In this document: piece after piece, positions 1 to 9,394 of the stretch
How the letters are laid out: each line of letters starts with the position of its first letter
Numbering within the stretch: position 1 is the first letter of the stretch
Source: Spirosoma rhododendri
GTDB lineage: Bacteria > Bacteroidota > Bacteroidia > Cytophagales > Spirosomataceae
Reading direction: 5' to 3'
Assembly (NCBI RefSeq): GCF_012849055.1
Contig: NZ_CP051677.1
Location: 682,001 to 746,000, forward strand
Length of the DNA: 64,000 nucleotides
Translations under genes and position numbers: made by a program
The notes under the pieces: generated by a model
What the model was told of the DNA's origin: nothing
The model's input: the letters and a program-made list of their open reading frames with translations, nothing else
Database searches by the model: none

Positions 1-85
1 TTTGAAAGTTACTTGTTAAGTGGATGTAGTATTAGATATGTAAACTACTGATGTAATAACGCAGTTCAATTACTCAGTTCTCCTT

Positions 86-2713
86 TCAGACCTCATCTGC
101 AAAAGTAACCACGCTATAGTCAATACCCAAAGCATCAAAATGAGCTTTACCACATTGTATTTTTGCCCATTCAGAAGCTCTAAGCTTTAGTTCTTCTTTG
201 CTACCCTTAGTCTCACGAACTAGATAAACTTTTTCGTCTTCCTCCTTTACAATAGCCCAGTCCGGGTTGTAATTACCTAGCGGAGTATTAATCTGAAACC
301 AGCCCGGAAGTTTAATAAAAAGCCTGATATCTTGGCGTCTGCTCATGATCTCAGCAAACTCACGTTCAACATTAGAGTCTACCTCTATGCTATCGAAAAT
401 ACTGTTATCTACATCCACCATATTGGCCAATGCACTTGTAACTTCTCGATCCTCAAATAAAAGCATTTCATAATCTCTACCATCAACACGTTCGTATTTT
501 ATACCATCTACCATCAAAGTGCGTAACTCGCTCATTATGGCATGTTGTGCCTGATCTAGAAATTGCTGAGGATTGTACCTTACTTCGTCGAGTCGACCCG
601 ATTGTATTAAAATGCCAGCCAACGTTCGACGAGTTAGGTCTGTCTTAGATTGAAGATAGCCCAATAAATCTGGTATAGTAACGGAAGCCACATCCTTAAC
701 TTCAGCTTCACGGACGCTCACCAATTGAGTTTCTAACCCTTCTTCAGTCACTGCAACCTTGCTTTTTTGAACGCTAATCCGGGAATACTCTAGTTTATCG
801 CTGTTAGCTAGCTTGTTAGCAGCACGCTCAATTAGTGTGGGCGTATCATATTTAACAGCATACCGGGTACGATGCTTGATTCGATCCCACAAAGCTTTGA
901 AATCTTCATTAAGCTTCCATCCAGATTTAAGAACAGCGGTTCGTGTTTCCTTCTTGTTCGTGATGCGTCCAGCAAAACTTACACCACACTCTTCTTCAAT
1001 TTCAGTTTGAAGCTGACGAGCAAATTCATCATAATGTTCATTAGCTATAACGGTTAGACGGTTAATGCTTTCATCAAAACACCGCTCCCCGTTAGACATA
1101 ACTGGTAAACGCAGACCACGGCCTATTTCCTGACGTTTTTTTACATCTGACTTAGTTTCGTTTAATGTACAAATCTGAAACACATTGGGATTGTCCCAGC
1201 CTTCACGAAGTGCTGAATGACTAAAAATGAAACGTAAAGGCTCATCAGGCGATAATAATCTTTCTTTATCTCGCATAATAAGTTCATATGCCTCATCGTC
1301 GGCAGATGTATCCCCTCGCGTATCTTTGGGTATTCCTTTATAGGCAGCAAAATAGCCGTTATGAACTTGTTCAACAGGTAATGGCTCTATCTCGCGGTAT
1401 TTCGGCAGAACTGAAAGTTCTTTATATGCCTGCTCGAACCAATACCGAATCTTACCGTCTTCGGAAGCATAATTGACTACACGATCAATAAAAAACAGAG
1501 ATAATACTTTAAGCCGTACGTTAGGTTCAGTAGTACCTGGTAATAGCTTTTTTATTTTTAATTCACGGTCCAGATGTTCGCGAATTGTTTCTTTTATCTG
1601 TATACGTAATACATCGTCGGTACGTCCGCCATGTGATTGGCCTACATATAGTGACAATCCGTTTGTAAAACTAACGTATCCATCAGCCGCATTGATTTCA
1701 TCGACAATGTAATTTTGATAGCTAGCGCGTTCGCCGGACAGGCTAAATAAATCGGCACCGCTACCCTTAATTGAAAAGGCTTTCCGTTGCGGACCATCTT
1801 TTGCATTAAAATCAATTATCAGCTTGGCCGACACCTGAGTTTTTGTAGCACTGATACTCTGTATTTGAATAAAAGGCTGATTAAAATCAGGGTCATCTAG
1901 TACTGAACTTACATCGATTCGTTTGACTAATTTCAAGTCATAGGCTCGTACTGGATCTAACTTATAAACCTGATTGTATAAGTTACGGTGCGTGGCGGAA
2001 TAGCGTAGTGTACAAATTGGGTTAAGACTAGCAATCGCACTTTTTGCCTGTTCGCTTTCCATATTCTGTGGCTCGTCCAAGACCACGATTGGACAAGCTG
2101 CCTGGATGAACTCAATGGGCCGCCGGCCCGATAGCTGATCACGCTCTTGGTGAATGACATTATTTGCCTGTTTATTGAACGCATCAATATTCATAACCAA
2201 AATCTGAAGGGTGTTACTCTGTGCGAACTGCCTTATTTTGGTTACTTGCTTTGAATCATAAACCCAGGCATCTACAACTACATTGTCATACAGTCCCCTA
2301 AGATGCTCACTCATTAAACGTAGGCTTGTCATGACGCCTTCCCGTATGGCTACGCTAGGCACTACAATGATAAATTTTGTAAAACCGTAACGCTGGTGTA
2401 GAGCAAACAGAGTGCGTATATATACATACGTTTTACCTGTACCGGTTTCCATCTCAACTGAGAAGTTTAATCCACTCAAAACTTCGCTTTCAGGTAGATT
2501 ATTAACCTGTTGTACAGCTCGTAAGTTGGCTAGAAGTGTGTTTTCATTGATTGCTAGACGATTACCTAGACCTAACTCTGAAACTAATTCGCTGGCAACA
2601 GCCAACGTAAGTTCGAAGGTGCCAGCCTTTAACGGTTGACCCTCAAATAAATTGACTACCGATTCAATGGCTTCGCGCTGATAAGGCTGATTACTGTCGA
2701 ATTTGATTTTCAT
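86..2713 (-). CDS. res: Type III restriction enzyme, Res subunit
   Basis: Cleavage and translocation subunit of a type III restriction-modification system; it acts with Mod on unmodified DNA. The 875-residue protein has a helicase Walker A (METGTGKTY, about residues 88-96) and a Walker B of DEPQ type (213-216). A C-terminal nuclease motif PD-x15-ExK follows, with D818, E834 and K836, inside the NPDW/RETKG context typical of Res. Length fits the family. The ATG lies 4 bp after the stop of the upstream ATPase gene, so it is the last gene of a mod-ATPase-res operon. Base composition is AT-richer than the rest of the window, which suggests horizontal gain. The family call is firm; activity depends on whether mod is intact. 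Confidence 0.93.
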   Translation of the reverse strand: MKIKFDSNQPYQREAIESVVNLFEGQPLKAGTFELTLAVASELVSELGLGNRLAINENTLLANLRAVQQVNNLPESEVLSGLNFSVEMETGTGKTYVYIRTLFALHQRYGFTKFIIVVPSVAIREGVMTSLRLMSEHLRGLYDNVVVDAWVYDSKQVTKIRQFAQSNTLQILVMNIDAFNKQANNVIHQERDQLSGRRPIEFIQAACPIVVLDEPQNMESEQAKSAIASLNPICTLRYSATHRNLYNQVYKLDPVRAYDLKLVKRIDVSSVLDDPDFNQPFIQIQSISATKTQVSAKLIIDFNAKDGPQRKAFSIKGSGADLFSLSGERASYQNYIVDEINAADGYVSFTNGLSLYVGQSHGGRTDDVLRIQIKETIREHLDRELKIKKLLPGTTEPNVRLKVLSLFFIDRVVNYASEDGKIRYWFEQAYKELSVLPKYREIEPLPVEQVHNGYFAAYKGIPKDTRGDTSADDEAYELIMRDKERLLSPDEPLRFIFSHSALREGWDNPNVFQICTLNETKSDVKKRQEIGRGLRLPVMSNGERCFDESINRLTVIANEHYDEFARQLQTEIEEECGVSFAGRITNKKETRTAVLKSGWKLNEDFKALWDRIKHRTRYAVKYDTPTLIERAANKLANSDKLEYSRISVQKSKVAVTEEGLETQLVSVREAEVKDVASVTIPDLLGYLQSKTDLTRRTLAGILIQSGRLDEVRYNPQQFLDQAQHAIMSELRTLMVDGIKYERVDGRDYEMLLFEDREVTSALANMVDVDNSIFDSIEVDSNVEREFAEIMSRRQDIRLFIKLPGWFQINTPLGNYNPDWAIVKEEDEKVYLVRETKGSKEELKLRASEWAKIQCGKAHFDALGIDYSVVTFADEV

Positions 2714-2717
2714 TGCC

Positions 2718-4301
2718 TCAATGCTGTTCTAAAATTACTGTTTTTCGAACCTCAAGCCATTGCCTTACTGGCTCTGTATATGCTGGCCAAGTATGTGATT
2801 GAGCCGCTACGTCAATAAAGTGACCAAGTGCTCTTGAACGCTCACCACCAATATATTCTAAGGTTTTTTCTACTTTCTGCTTAGGTTGTATTTCTCCTGA
2901 TGCTTCAGCAGCGGCCTTTAAAACTTGATCCGTTTGATCGTTAACACCCAAACTTATGCTCCGCACCATGTTATAGAGCATTTCTTCTGGGCATTTACGA
3001 TCTGGTGAATTAAACGAGGTTAACAGATCTAGTGCTTGAGCTCTTCTGCGATCACCTAAACCACCTTGACCACCTTCGTTGCCCGTCAGTATTCTTTTGA
3101 TTTGTGTTTTCCGTTCATCAAGCGTTGCATACTCATCTCCATCTAATACAAATAAAGTTTTATCGAGAGGTGTGCCGTCACTTTCTCTTTTCAATATAAA
3201 AGCTGATGCGTAAGTAAAGCTATTAATTGCTGGTCCATAGGAAGAAATGGCTAGGAAGCGGGCAACATCAACTTGAAAGGCAAGCTTCTCAATTATTGCT
3301 TTTGCCATGTCATCTTCACAAAAAATTTCTAAATCTTTAATAAGTGTTCCTGTTAGTCGCGCTAACGCTTCTGGTTTAGTGTCGTTAAAACATAAAGTCT
3401 TATAAGGCGCAACTAAACTATGATACAAATGCCTCACTGCTATATAGTCGCTGAAATCTACATCTGTTACGCTTTCTCGGTGAGTCGTAAAGATAATTTG
3501 TAGACTCTTAGACAAGGCATACTCTTTTAACACCTTTAATAATCTGTTTAAAGCATCTGTGTGAAGAAGAAGATCAAGTTCATCAATTAATATCAATGCG
3601 TACTTTCCCGCTTTTTCAAGAGTTTCAATTAATTTAAATAATCGCTGTTCACCAGCTCCCATTGATAAAGAGGAATAATTTATTACTCCATATTTTACTC
3701 CGAGAAGCGAACGTTTGCCACTCAACTGATTTATGTAGGATTTGCTATATTCTCGTTTCAGAATTTCTCCTACTTTTTTGCGAATTTTCTCTGATTGAGC
3801 ATCAACTTGGTCTTTCGTCTTATACTTAACGTTTTTTAGAATACGTTCTTTTTCTATCTCTGGGACAGATTCTTTCACTCCGACATAGTAAGTTTCCCGG
3901 TGAGGTTTACTTTTAATTTTAGGTAACCAATACCTTATGCTCTTACTAATTGTTAATTCCTCACGATTCTCTTTCGCCCCTGTGCGATAAGTATGTGTGA
4001 TTGATGCTTGTGAACTACTCCAAGTACCGTCAGGAGTACTTGGAAAAAAATTCACATATTGCCATTCTTCACCTTGTACTATTTGGGTACTTCCTGTCCG
4101 AACATTTGTAGGTTGGAAACTCGAAGCCAACAGATGTAATATAGTCGACTTACCAAAGCCATTGGGGCCCATTATGGCTGTTAATGGCTTATCATCTTCA
4201 AACACTATCCGCACATCAACCAAACTTTTTAGCCGCTTTATCTGCATACTAATTAGTCGTTGTTGAGTAATCTGAACTGGTGGTTGGTTTGTCTGTGCCA
4301 A
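2718..4301 (-). CDS. OLD-like ABC ATPase with C-terminal TOPRIM-like part
   Basis: A 527-residue protein between mod and res. Seen: Walker A GPNGFGKS (45-52), an ABC-signature-like SMGAGEQR (213-220), Walker B LILIDELD (236-243) and a switch-like THR near 274. After the ATPase part comes EIFCEDDMAKAIIEKL (E329), then LFVLDGDEY with DGD at 387-389. That acid-then-DxD order matches the TOPRIM nuclease of OLD-family proteins such as GajA. OLD-like nuclease is an inference from motif order; a plain AAA ATPase is the alternative. Gaps to mod (3 bp) and res (4 bp) indicate one transcript, so it probably serves the same anti-phage defence. It is not a standard subunit of type III systems. Confidence 0.8.
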   Translation of the reverse strand: MAQTNQPPVQITQQRLISMQIKRLKSLVDVRIVFEDDKPLTAIMGPNGFGKSTILHLLASSFQPTNVRTGSTQIVQGEEWQYVNFFPSTPDGTWSSSQASITHTYRTGAKENREELTISKSIRYWLPKIKSKPHRETYYVGVKESVPEIEKERILKNVKYKTKDQVDAQSEKIRKKVGEILKREYSKSYINQLSGKRSLLGVKYGVINYSSLSMGAGEQRLFKLIETLEKAGKYALILIDELDLLLHTDALNRLLKVLKEYALSKSLQIIFTTHRESVTDVDFSDYIAVRHLYHSLVAPYKTLCFNDTKPEALARLTGTLIKDLEIFCEDDMAKAIIEKLAFQVDVARFLAISSYGPAINSFTYASAFILKRESDGTPLDKTLFVLDGDEYATLDERKTQIKRILTGNEGGQGGLGDRRRAQALDLLTSFNSPDRKCPEEMLYNMVRSISLGVNDQTDQVLKAAAEASGEIQPKQKVEKTLEYIGGERSRALGHFIDVAAQSHTWPAYTEPVRQWLEVRKTVILEQH

Positions 4302-4304
4302 TGC

Positions 4305-6181
4305 TTAAATAGTCTTTAACATTATACTATTCATCTGCGCTTCTAAAACGGCATTCGTTTTTAGCGAATCATTGCCATTAAAGGCACTATCAAGGCAAAT
4401 AACTAACTTAGGTCTTTGTCGCTTTGGTGAGGATATTGGACGAAGAATTTCATTCAGCATCTCCATTGAAAGGCGTGTTACCAGACAAACGATAATACTT
4501 CCTTTCTCAAGGGAATAAACATAATTATTTGCGATCAATACCTGATCAATTTTTGTCTCTAATGGCAACCCAGTCTTCAAAATAATTTCGTAAAGTCGAT
4601 CTTCATCGGTCCGTCCCGGTTCTAGATTATCTGCAAACATTGCTAGTTGTTGGACCAGCGTATGGGATGAATCGCTTTGTTGCCAAATCTTAAAATTACT
4701 TGAATCTAGTTTCAAAGCACGAAATCCTAGTCGTTTAACTGATTCCGGGTTAAAATTGAGGCTTCTATCTCGAACTTGATTTAATTTATGGATTACTTTA
4801 CGAATACGTTCACGAGTTATGTGAGCTATAGTTGGATAATTTGGTTTATCAGTTCCCTCATCTAATTGTACAAGTATAAACCGACGATTACCCCCATCTT
4901 CATTAGCTTCCAAAACAGCTTGAGCAGTAGTGCCGGACCCTGCAAAGAAGTCCAAGACGATATCGTTATCTAACTCATTAGTTATCTGTGTAATCAAGAG
5001 CTTAATAAGCGCCGAGGGCTTGGGAAACGAGAAATTACCATCACCAAGTAATTCGTTCACCTCCTTTGTACCTTCTCCTGTCGTAATTGATGTAATGACA
5101 GAAGAAAGGTTTTTATTCAGACTATCCATTTCGTGTAGGAAGAGTTTATGCCTTGGCCGACCATTGTCTGAAGGAAATAGCACTCGTCCCTCTGCTATCT
5201 TTTTAGACATTGTCGAAGGTTCATAACGCCATCCTTTAGGTGGTGATTCGAATATTCTGCCTGTCTCTGTGTCTATTAAGTCATAATGAAGGTTTGGTCT
5301 TTGTTCTTTCGTTGCCAGACCTGTCATATCAGCACTGCGCCAAGGCCCACGAGGATCATTGTCTGGATTACTAAACTTATTAACATCTTTTTCTACCCCC
5401 GAAAGATGGCACTCTCTGACCTCCTATATGATAAAATGTATTCATGATCAGTTGACAGTCCTGTTTTAGCTCGAGTATCTTCACTTCGGCGAGATTTCCA
5501 AATGATTTGTCCAACGAAATTCTCTTCGCCAAAAACTTCATCCATTAGCAGGCGCAGGTTTGGTACTTCATGATCGTCAATAGAGACAAAGATTACTCCA
5601 TCTTCTTTCAATAGATTCCGAGCCAGAAATAGACGTGGATACATCATAGAGAGCCAGGCAGAATGATAACGTCCATTCGTTTCTCGGTTTGTCGAGGTCG
5701 CCGTGCCCTTTTCTGTTTGCTGTTTGGAATAGCGCAGGTAATCGACTAATCCCTCCCGGAAATTATCGGGATAGATAAACTCATTGCCCGTATTATATGG
5801 CGGGTCAATGTAAATTAACTTTATCTGCCCGTGATATGACTTTTGCAGAAGTTTCAGAATTTCAAGGTTATCACCTTCCAGAATCAGGTTATCCGTGGTG
5901 TCCCAATTCTGGCTTTCCTCAAACTGCGGCCGCAGCGTACCAATGCTTGGGGTTTGCACATTACGAAATGCTTCTCGTTTACCCGCCCATGTTAACCCAT
6001 ACCGTTCAGGCGACTCATCAACTACATCACCTAAAGCGGCACGTAATTTTGAGAAGTCGACCTTACCCTCATTGAAAATTTGAGGAGTTGCTTGGAGTAG
6101 CTGGTTAAGCAATTCTTGAGTCAAATCTGGAGAGGTAAGAGGTAGTTTAGTAGCTTGTATACTGGAGTGTTGGGATTGCAT
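4305..6181 (-). CDS. mod: Type III DNA methyltransferase Mod, reading frame broken
   Basis: Site-specific adenine methyltransferase and recognition subunit. The first part (5393-6181) carries the catalytic motif LIYIDPPYNTG (DPPY about 126-129). The second part (4305-5327 as a free ORF) carries the SAM-binding motif LDFFAGSGTT. This is the beta-class order expected for Mod. The frame stops just after SAIFRG; the downstream frame reads straight back into NPDNDPRGPW and RSADMTG, which are conserved Mod sequence before its first ATG. Adding one C to the C5 run at 5396-5400 (one G on the coding strand) restores a product of about 625 residues, the normal length. It is the first gene of the operon. 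The break may be a sequence error, a phase-variable tract or real decay. Confidence 0.88.
5396..5400 (-). other. Frame break in mod at a G5 tract
   Basis: Five C on the plus strand, so five G in the coding strand. The upstream frame ends at TAG directly after the tract; one extra G joins it to the conserved RGPW...ADMTG frame. It lies between the DPPY and FAGSG motifs, near the target-recognition region, so an uncorrected product would lack the SAM-binding motif. Confidence 0.85.
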
Positions 6182-6348
6182 TTGGATAGCGGTATTGAAA
6201 GTGACTCGATGTCAAAATCTGGATGTTAAGTAAGTGACCCAGACCTACCTGATGAAAGGCAAGATAAAATTTTATGAATGTTAATGAATAGAAAAAGAAT
6301 ATATACTCTCAATTGCCAAAATGTATTGCCATTTGTATTGCAACCAAA

Positions 6349-6383
6349 CAAAAAAAGCACCTACAAAAGTATTGTAAGTGCTT
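6349..6383 (-). terminator. Rho-independent terminator of tRNA-Asn
   Basis: On the minus strand the arms AAGCACTTAC and GTAGGTGCTT pair with one mismatch around a 9-base loop, and a run of T follows. It lies just beyond the 3' end of the tRNA and separates it from the mod operon. Confidence 0.75.
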
Positions 6384-6394
6384 AATTTTTAATG

Positions 6395-6468
6395 CTCCCG
6401 AAGCTGGGCTCGAACCAGCGACCCTCTGATTAACAGTCAGATGCTCTAACCGACTGAGCTATTCGGGA
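6395..6468 (-). tRNA. tRNA-Asn (GTT)
   Basis: The minus strand folds as a 74-nt tRNA. The acceptor stem is TCCCGAA/TTCGGGA with discriminator G. The D-arm is AGCTCAGTCGGTTAGAGC, and the anticodon loop CTGTTAA carries anticodon GTT. The T-arm is GCTGGTTCGAGCCCAGC. CCA is not encoded. A promoter lies upstream and a terminator downstream. The AT-rich restriction operon starts beyond its 3' end, a usual position for integrated islands, but no integrase or duplicated tRNA end is visible. Confidence 0.96.
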
Positions 6469-6489
6469 GTGTTGTCGGTTATTGTGGTG

Positions 6490-6520
6490 CAAAAGTAGTG
6501 CGTAGTGCGGTTCTACGCAA
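6490..6520 (-). promoter_or_regulatory. Bacteroidota-type promoter of tRNA-Asn
   Basis: On the minus strand TTG, 20 bases, then TACTTTTG. This matches the Bacteroidota -33 TTTG / -7 TAnnTTTG pattern with the right spacing. The predicted start is a few bases before the tRNA 5' end at 6468. Confidence 0.7.
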
Positions 6521-6588
6521 GCGATCGGACTAAAAAATGTTGACCAAAATCGCCTTTCTGCATGCCCCAGCCGGTATCAGGCTGAGTG

Positions 6589-6921
6589 TCAGCGGGGCGG
6601 GTTCCCCATCGGTGGGTTGCCAAATGCGTCGGGGCGGTGGCTCGGGACGTTGTTCAGGATAATCTCCTTGATGCGCCGGGCGTCGCCCTTGGTGAAATTG
6701 CTGATAACGATCTCCGGCCGGGCACGGGGAATGATCCGGACGGTGCAGAAGAAGATGCCGTTGTCGATCTCGACGCCCGATATGTCGGAGTAAAAAACAA
6801 AGTTGTCGGTGCCGCCGATCAGTTTACGAACGCGGAAGGTGACACCCTTGTCGCTGAATTCGACTTCGTCGCGGGTGATCGGGTCTTTAAAGCTGCTGGA
6901 GCGGAATGTTTCGTTGGGCAT
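6589..6921 (-). CDS. Small unknown protein, possibly PH-like
   Basis: A 110-residue soluble protein with no signal peptide or membrane segment. I do not recognise a named family. Residues of about 18-75 alternate hydrophobic and polar positions (VEFSDKGVTFRVRKL, NFVFYSDISGVEI, FFCTVRIIP), as in a small beta barrel. A helix RRIKEIILNN follows, a layout reminiscent of bacterial PH-like domains; that is an inference from pattern only. The C-terminus is proline/glycine-rich. It is monocistronic, between tRNA-Asn and rsmG. Confidence 0.65.
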   Translation of the reverse strand: MPNETFRSSSFKDPITRDEVEFSDKGVTFRVRKLIGGTDNFVFYSDISGVEIDNGIFFCTVRIIPRARPEIVISNFTKGDARRIKEIILNNVPSHRPDAFGNPPMGNPPR

Positions 6922-7024
6922 GCGATTGCTGGTTTAACGTTTCTGGTTCAACGTTTAAAGTTGTTCGCTACGGGCATTTGCTGACCCCGGAGCAACTTTG
7001 AACCTTATACATCAAACTGTAAAC

Positions 7025-7654
7025 TTATTTCTTCGGTACGTAGATTACTTTTTTGGTTTCGAAGAAGGGTTCCTCGAAATAGTCGGAGAGGTCGTAGACG
7101 CGGTAGCGGTCGGGTACTTCGGCCAGCTCTTCGGCGAGGTCGCCCCCTTTGAGGTACAGAACCCCGTTGGGGCGGTCGTTGTTGCCCGCCTTCACGATTT
7201 TATAACGTACCCAGCCCAGAAACGGCTTTAGCCGCGTCACGGCCCGGCTCACCACAAAGTCGTAGGTCGTGTCGAGCTGCTCGACCCGAGCCTGCTCCGC
7301 TTTTACGTTTGTTAGGCCCAGCGCGTCGGCTACGCCCTGCACGACCTTGATCTTCTTGCCAATGCTGTCGACAAGGTGGAAGTCGGCCAGGGGGAAGAGA
7401 ATCGCCAGGGGGATGCCGGGAAAACCGCCACCCGTGCCCACGTCCAGAATCTCGGTACCGGGCTTAAACTGAATGATTTTGGCGATACCCAACGAGTGCA
7501 GTATGTGCTTTTCGTACAGGGCGTCGATGTCCTGCCGGGAAATGACGTTGATCTGCGCGTTCCACTCGCGGTACAGCCCATCCAGCGCAGCAAACTGCTC
7601 TTTCTGCTGCGGGGTCAGGCTGGGGAAATATTTTAGTAGTAAGTCGATGTTCAT
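7025..7654 (-). CDS. rsmG: 16S rRNA (guanine-N7) methyltransferase RsmG
   Basis: Methylates G527 of 16S rRNA using SAM. The 209-residue protein starts MNIDLLLKYFP. The SAM-binding motif EILDVGTGGGFPGIPLAI is near residue 65, followed by HLVDSIGKKIKVV. The family-typical FVVSRAV is near residue 130 and YLKGG near 170. The frame stays open upstream, but only as a shadow of the next gene; the ATG at 7654 fits the family N-terminus. It starts 14 bp after the GT2 gene, so the two are probably co-transcribed. Confidence 0.93.
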   Translation of the reverse strand: MNIDLLLKYFPSLTPQQKEQFAALDGLYREWNAQINVISRQDIDALYEKHILHSLGIAKIIQFKPGTEILDVGTGGGFPGIPLAILFPLADFHLVDSIGKKIKVVQGVADALGLTNVKAEQARVEQLDTTYDFVVSRAVTRLKPFLGWVRYKIVKAGNNDRPNGVLYLKGGDLAEELAEVPDRYRVYDLSDYFEEPFFETKKVIYVPKK

Positions 7655-7668
7655 GCGAATACAGGGCG

Positions 7669-8835
7669 CTACCGCCAGTCGTAGGTTTTCTGCCGTCGGC
7701 GCAGGCCCGTTTTTAGTCCCGCCAGCCCGTAATACATACCCAGCATCAGGTCCATAGCGGGTATCAGCAGCCAGTGAACGGTATGGCTCAGCCGATAGCT
7801 GATGCGCCCAACGATGCCCCAGAAGAGCAGCAGCCGCGCAGCAAACAGGCCGATCGTACCCCACAAAAGTAGCCATTCGGTCGGCGTAAACGACGGGTCG
7901 ACCCGCATTTTCACCAGCACAGCCACGCCCGTTGCCAGGGCCAGTAACCACGTCAACACGTGCGACCCGACCAGCAGCCCCAGCCGGATTTTGTGGCCCG
8001 TCCGGTAAAACTTGCCGACGTTCAGGTGTCGCCGTTTCTGAATCCGCCAGGCCGACCAGGTCGTTTTGGGTTCCGACCACATAAACGAGTCGGGGTTGAG
8101 GCAAACGGCGGTGTTGCGGCCCGTCGCGACTTCGTTGATGAACAGATCATCGTCGCCCCCCAGCACGTTCATATGCGAATAGAAGCCCCGGTTGTCGAAA
8201 AACGTTTTCGTGCGGTACGCCAGATTCCGTCCCACGCCCATGTATGGCCGACCCGCCAGCGCCAGCGACAGATACTGCACGGCGGTAAACAACGTTTCGG
8301 AGCGAATCAGGAAGTTGAGCAGACCGGGGCGGTAGGTGTAGGGTGAAAAGCCCAGCACAATGGCTTTGTCGGGGTTGGCCAGCGAGGCCACCATCTGCGC
8401 CAGCCAGCCGTCAGACGCCGGGCGGCAGTCGGCATCGGTGAGCAGCACGGTGGGGTACGTCGCCTTTTTGAGCGCGATCGTCAGCGCGTATTTCTTCGGT
8501 GTGATGTGTTCCGGCTCGGTGTCGATGCGCAGAAACCGAACGTGTTTCAGATCGGCAATGGCGTTTTCCAGAAATTGGCGGCTCCCATCGGTCGAGCGAT
8601 CGTCCATGACCAGCACCTCGAATTGCGGGTGCTGCTGGGCGTTGAGCAGGGGTAGCAGTTCGGTCAGGTTTGCCAGTTCGTTGTGCGCGCAGACGACCAC
8701 CGTTACACCAGCAGCCCTCGGCGTGGCCGGGGTCGGGTCGGGCGATCGAAACGCGGTTCGGGTAAAGACAAACAGGACGTAACTAAGTTGAACGGCCAGC
8801 ATCAGCAGCCAGCCAGTCAGGAGAATACTAAGCAC
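7669..8835 (-). CDS. Membrane-anchored family 2 glycosyltransferase
   Basis: Transfers sugar from a nucleotide donor to an unknown acceptor. An N-terminal membrane segment (LLTGWLLMLAVQLSYVLFVF) precedes a GT2 domain with VTVVVCAHNE, VLVMDDRSTDG (donor-binding DD) and LLTDADCRP (DxD). A QKRRHLNVGK stretch similar to the QxxRW region follows. Two or three hydrophobic segments close the protein. The frame is open to a TTG at 8898, but a TATCTTTG promoter element at 8880-8887 puts the transcript start below that. I therefore prefer the GTG at 8835; an ATG inside the membrane segment (LLMLAVQ) is also possible. It lies upstream of rsmG and outside the main polysaccharide cluster. Confidence 0.85.
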   Translation of the reverse strand: MLSILLTGWLLMLAVQLSYVLFVFTRTAFRSPDPTPATPRAAGVTVVVCAHNELANLTELLPLLNAQQHPQFEVLVMDDRSTDGSRQFLENAIADLKHVRFLRIDTEPEHITPKKYALTIALKKATYPTVLLTDADCRPASDGWLAQMVASLANPDKAIVLGFSPYTYRPGLLNFLIRSETLFTAVQYLSLALAGRPYMGVGRNLAYRTKTFFDNRGFYSHMNVLGGDDDLFINEVATGRNTAVCLNPDSFMWSEPKTTWSAWRIQKRRHLNVGKFYRTGHKIRLGLLVGSHVLTWLLALATGVAVLVKMRVDPSFTPTEWLLLWGTIGLFAARLLLFWGIVGRISYRLSHTVHWLLIPAMDLMLGMYYGLAGLKTGLRRRQKTYDWR

Positions 8836-8879
8836 AGTGTCGGTAATGGTTGAAACGTAGGCAGATACGGTTGGGCGCG

Positions 8880-8887
8880 CAAAGATA
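8880..8887 (-). promoter_or_regulatory. Candidate -7 element of the GT2-rsmG unit
   Basis: TATCTTTG on the minus strand fits TAnnTTTG exactly. No well-spaced TTTG is seen at -33. The implied start near 8873 lies downstream of the longest-frame TTG codon and so argues for a later start codon. Confidence 0.45.
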
Positions 8888-8959
8888 CGGAAAGGCAAAC
8901 CTTGTCATACGAACGCCAGCCCGTAGCTTTCGGGTCGTACGCCGTCCTGCCAGCAACCA

Positions 8960-9361
8960 ATGCCCAGCCCAATACTACTCCGCAACCGACTCACCTACGG
9001 CGCCCTCGCCATCGCTACCCTGTTGACTGGCTTCGCATCCCGACGCTTGCTGGGCAATTACTCGTTTGTCCGGCTGTACGTCGGCGACAGCCTGTGGGCC
9101 TTGATGGTCTTTTTCGGCATCGCGTTTCTTTTCCCCCGCCGGTCGACGCGTACGGTCGCACTGGTAGCCCTCCTGTTTTGCTTCGGTATCGAACTGAGTC
9201 AGCTATACCACGCGCCCTGGATCGACCGGGTGCGGGCCACGACGCTGGGCGGCCTGGTACTGGGGTTTTCGTTTGTCTGGAGCGACCTGATTTGCTACAC
9301 CGTAGGCGTGGTGGTCGGTGCAGCCATCGACGGCTGGTTTGTCAGGCGGAGATTGGGGTAG
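8960..9361 (+). CDS. DUF2809 family membrane protein
   Basis: A 133-residue integral membrane protein with about four hydrophobic segments (LTYGALAIATLLTGF, LWALMVFFGIAFLF, VALVALLFCFGIELSQ, ICYTVGVVVGAAIDGWF). The pattern YVGDSLWALMVF...IELSQLYHAPW is characteristic of DUF2809. Function unknown. It is divergent from the GT2 gene and followed by an inverted repeat. Confidence 0.85.
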   Translation: MPSPILLRNRLTYGALAIATLLTGFASRRLLGNYSFVRLYVGDSLWALMVFFGIAFLFPRRSTRTVALVALLFCFGIELSQLYHAPWIDRVRATTLGGLVLGFSFVWSDLICYTVGVVVGAAIDGWFVRRRLG

Positions 9362-9394
9362 GTATGGTATGTTTCGTTTTAGCTGTGTGGCTGT

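Noticed and set aside
6301..6345. Repeated TGTATTGC as an attachment-site duplication
   Set aside because: Two nearby 8-mers only; neither matches the tRNA 3' end.
7655..8104. N-terminal extension of RsmG
   Set aside because: It overlaps the GT2 coding region in another frame and shows no RsmG similarity. The ATG at 7654 fits the family.
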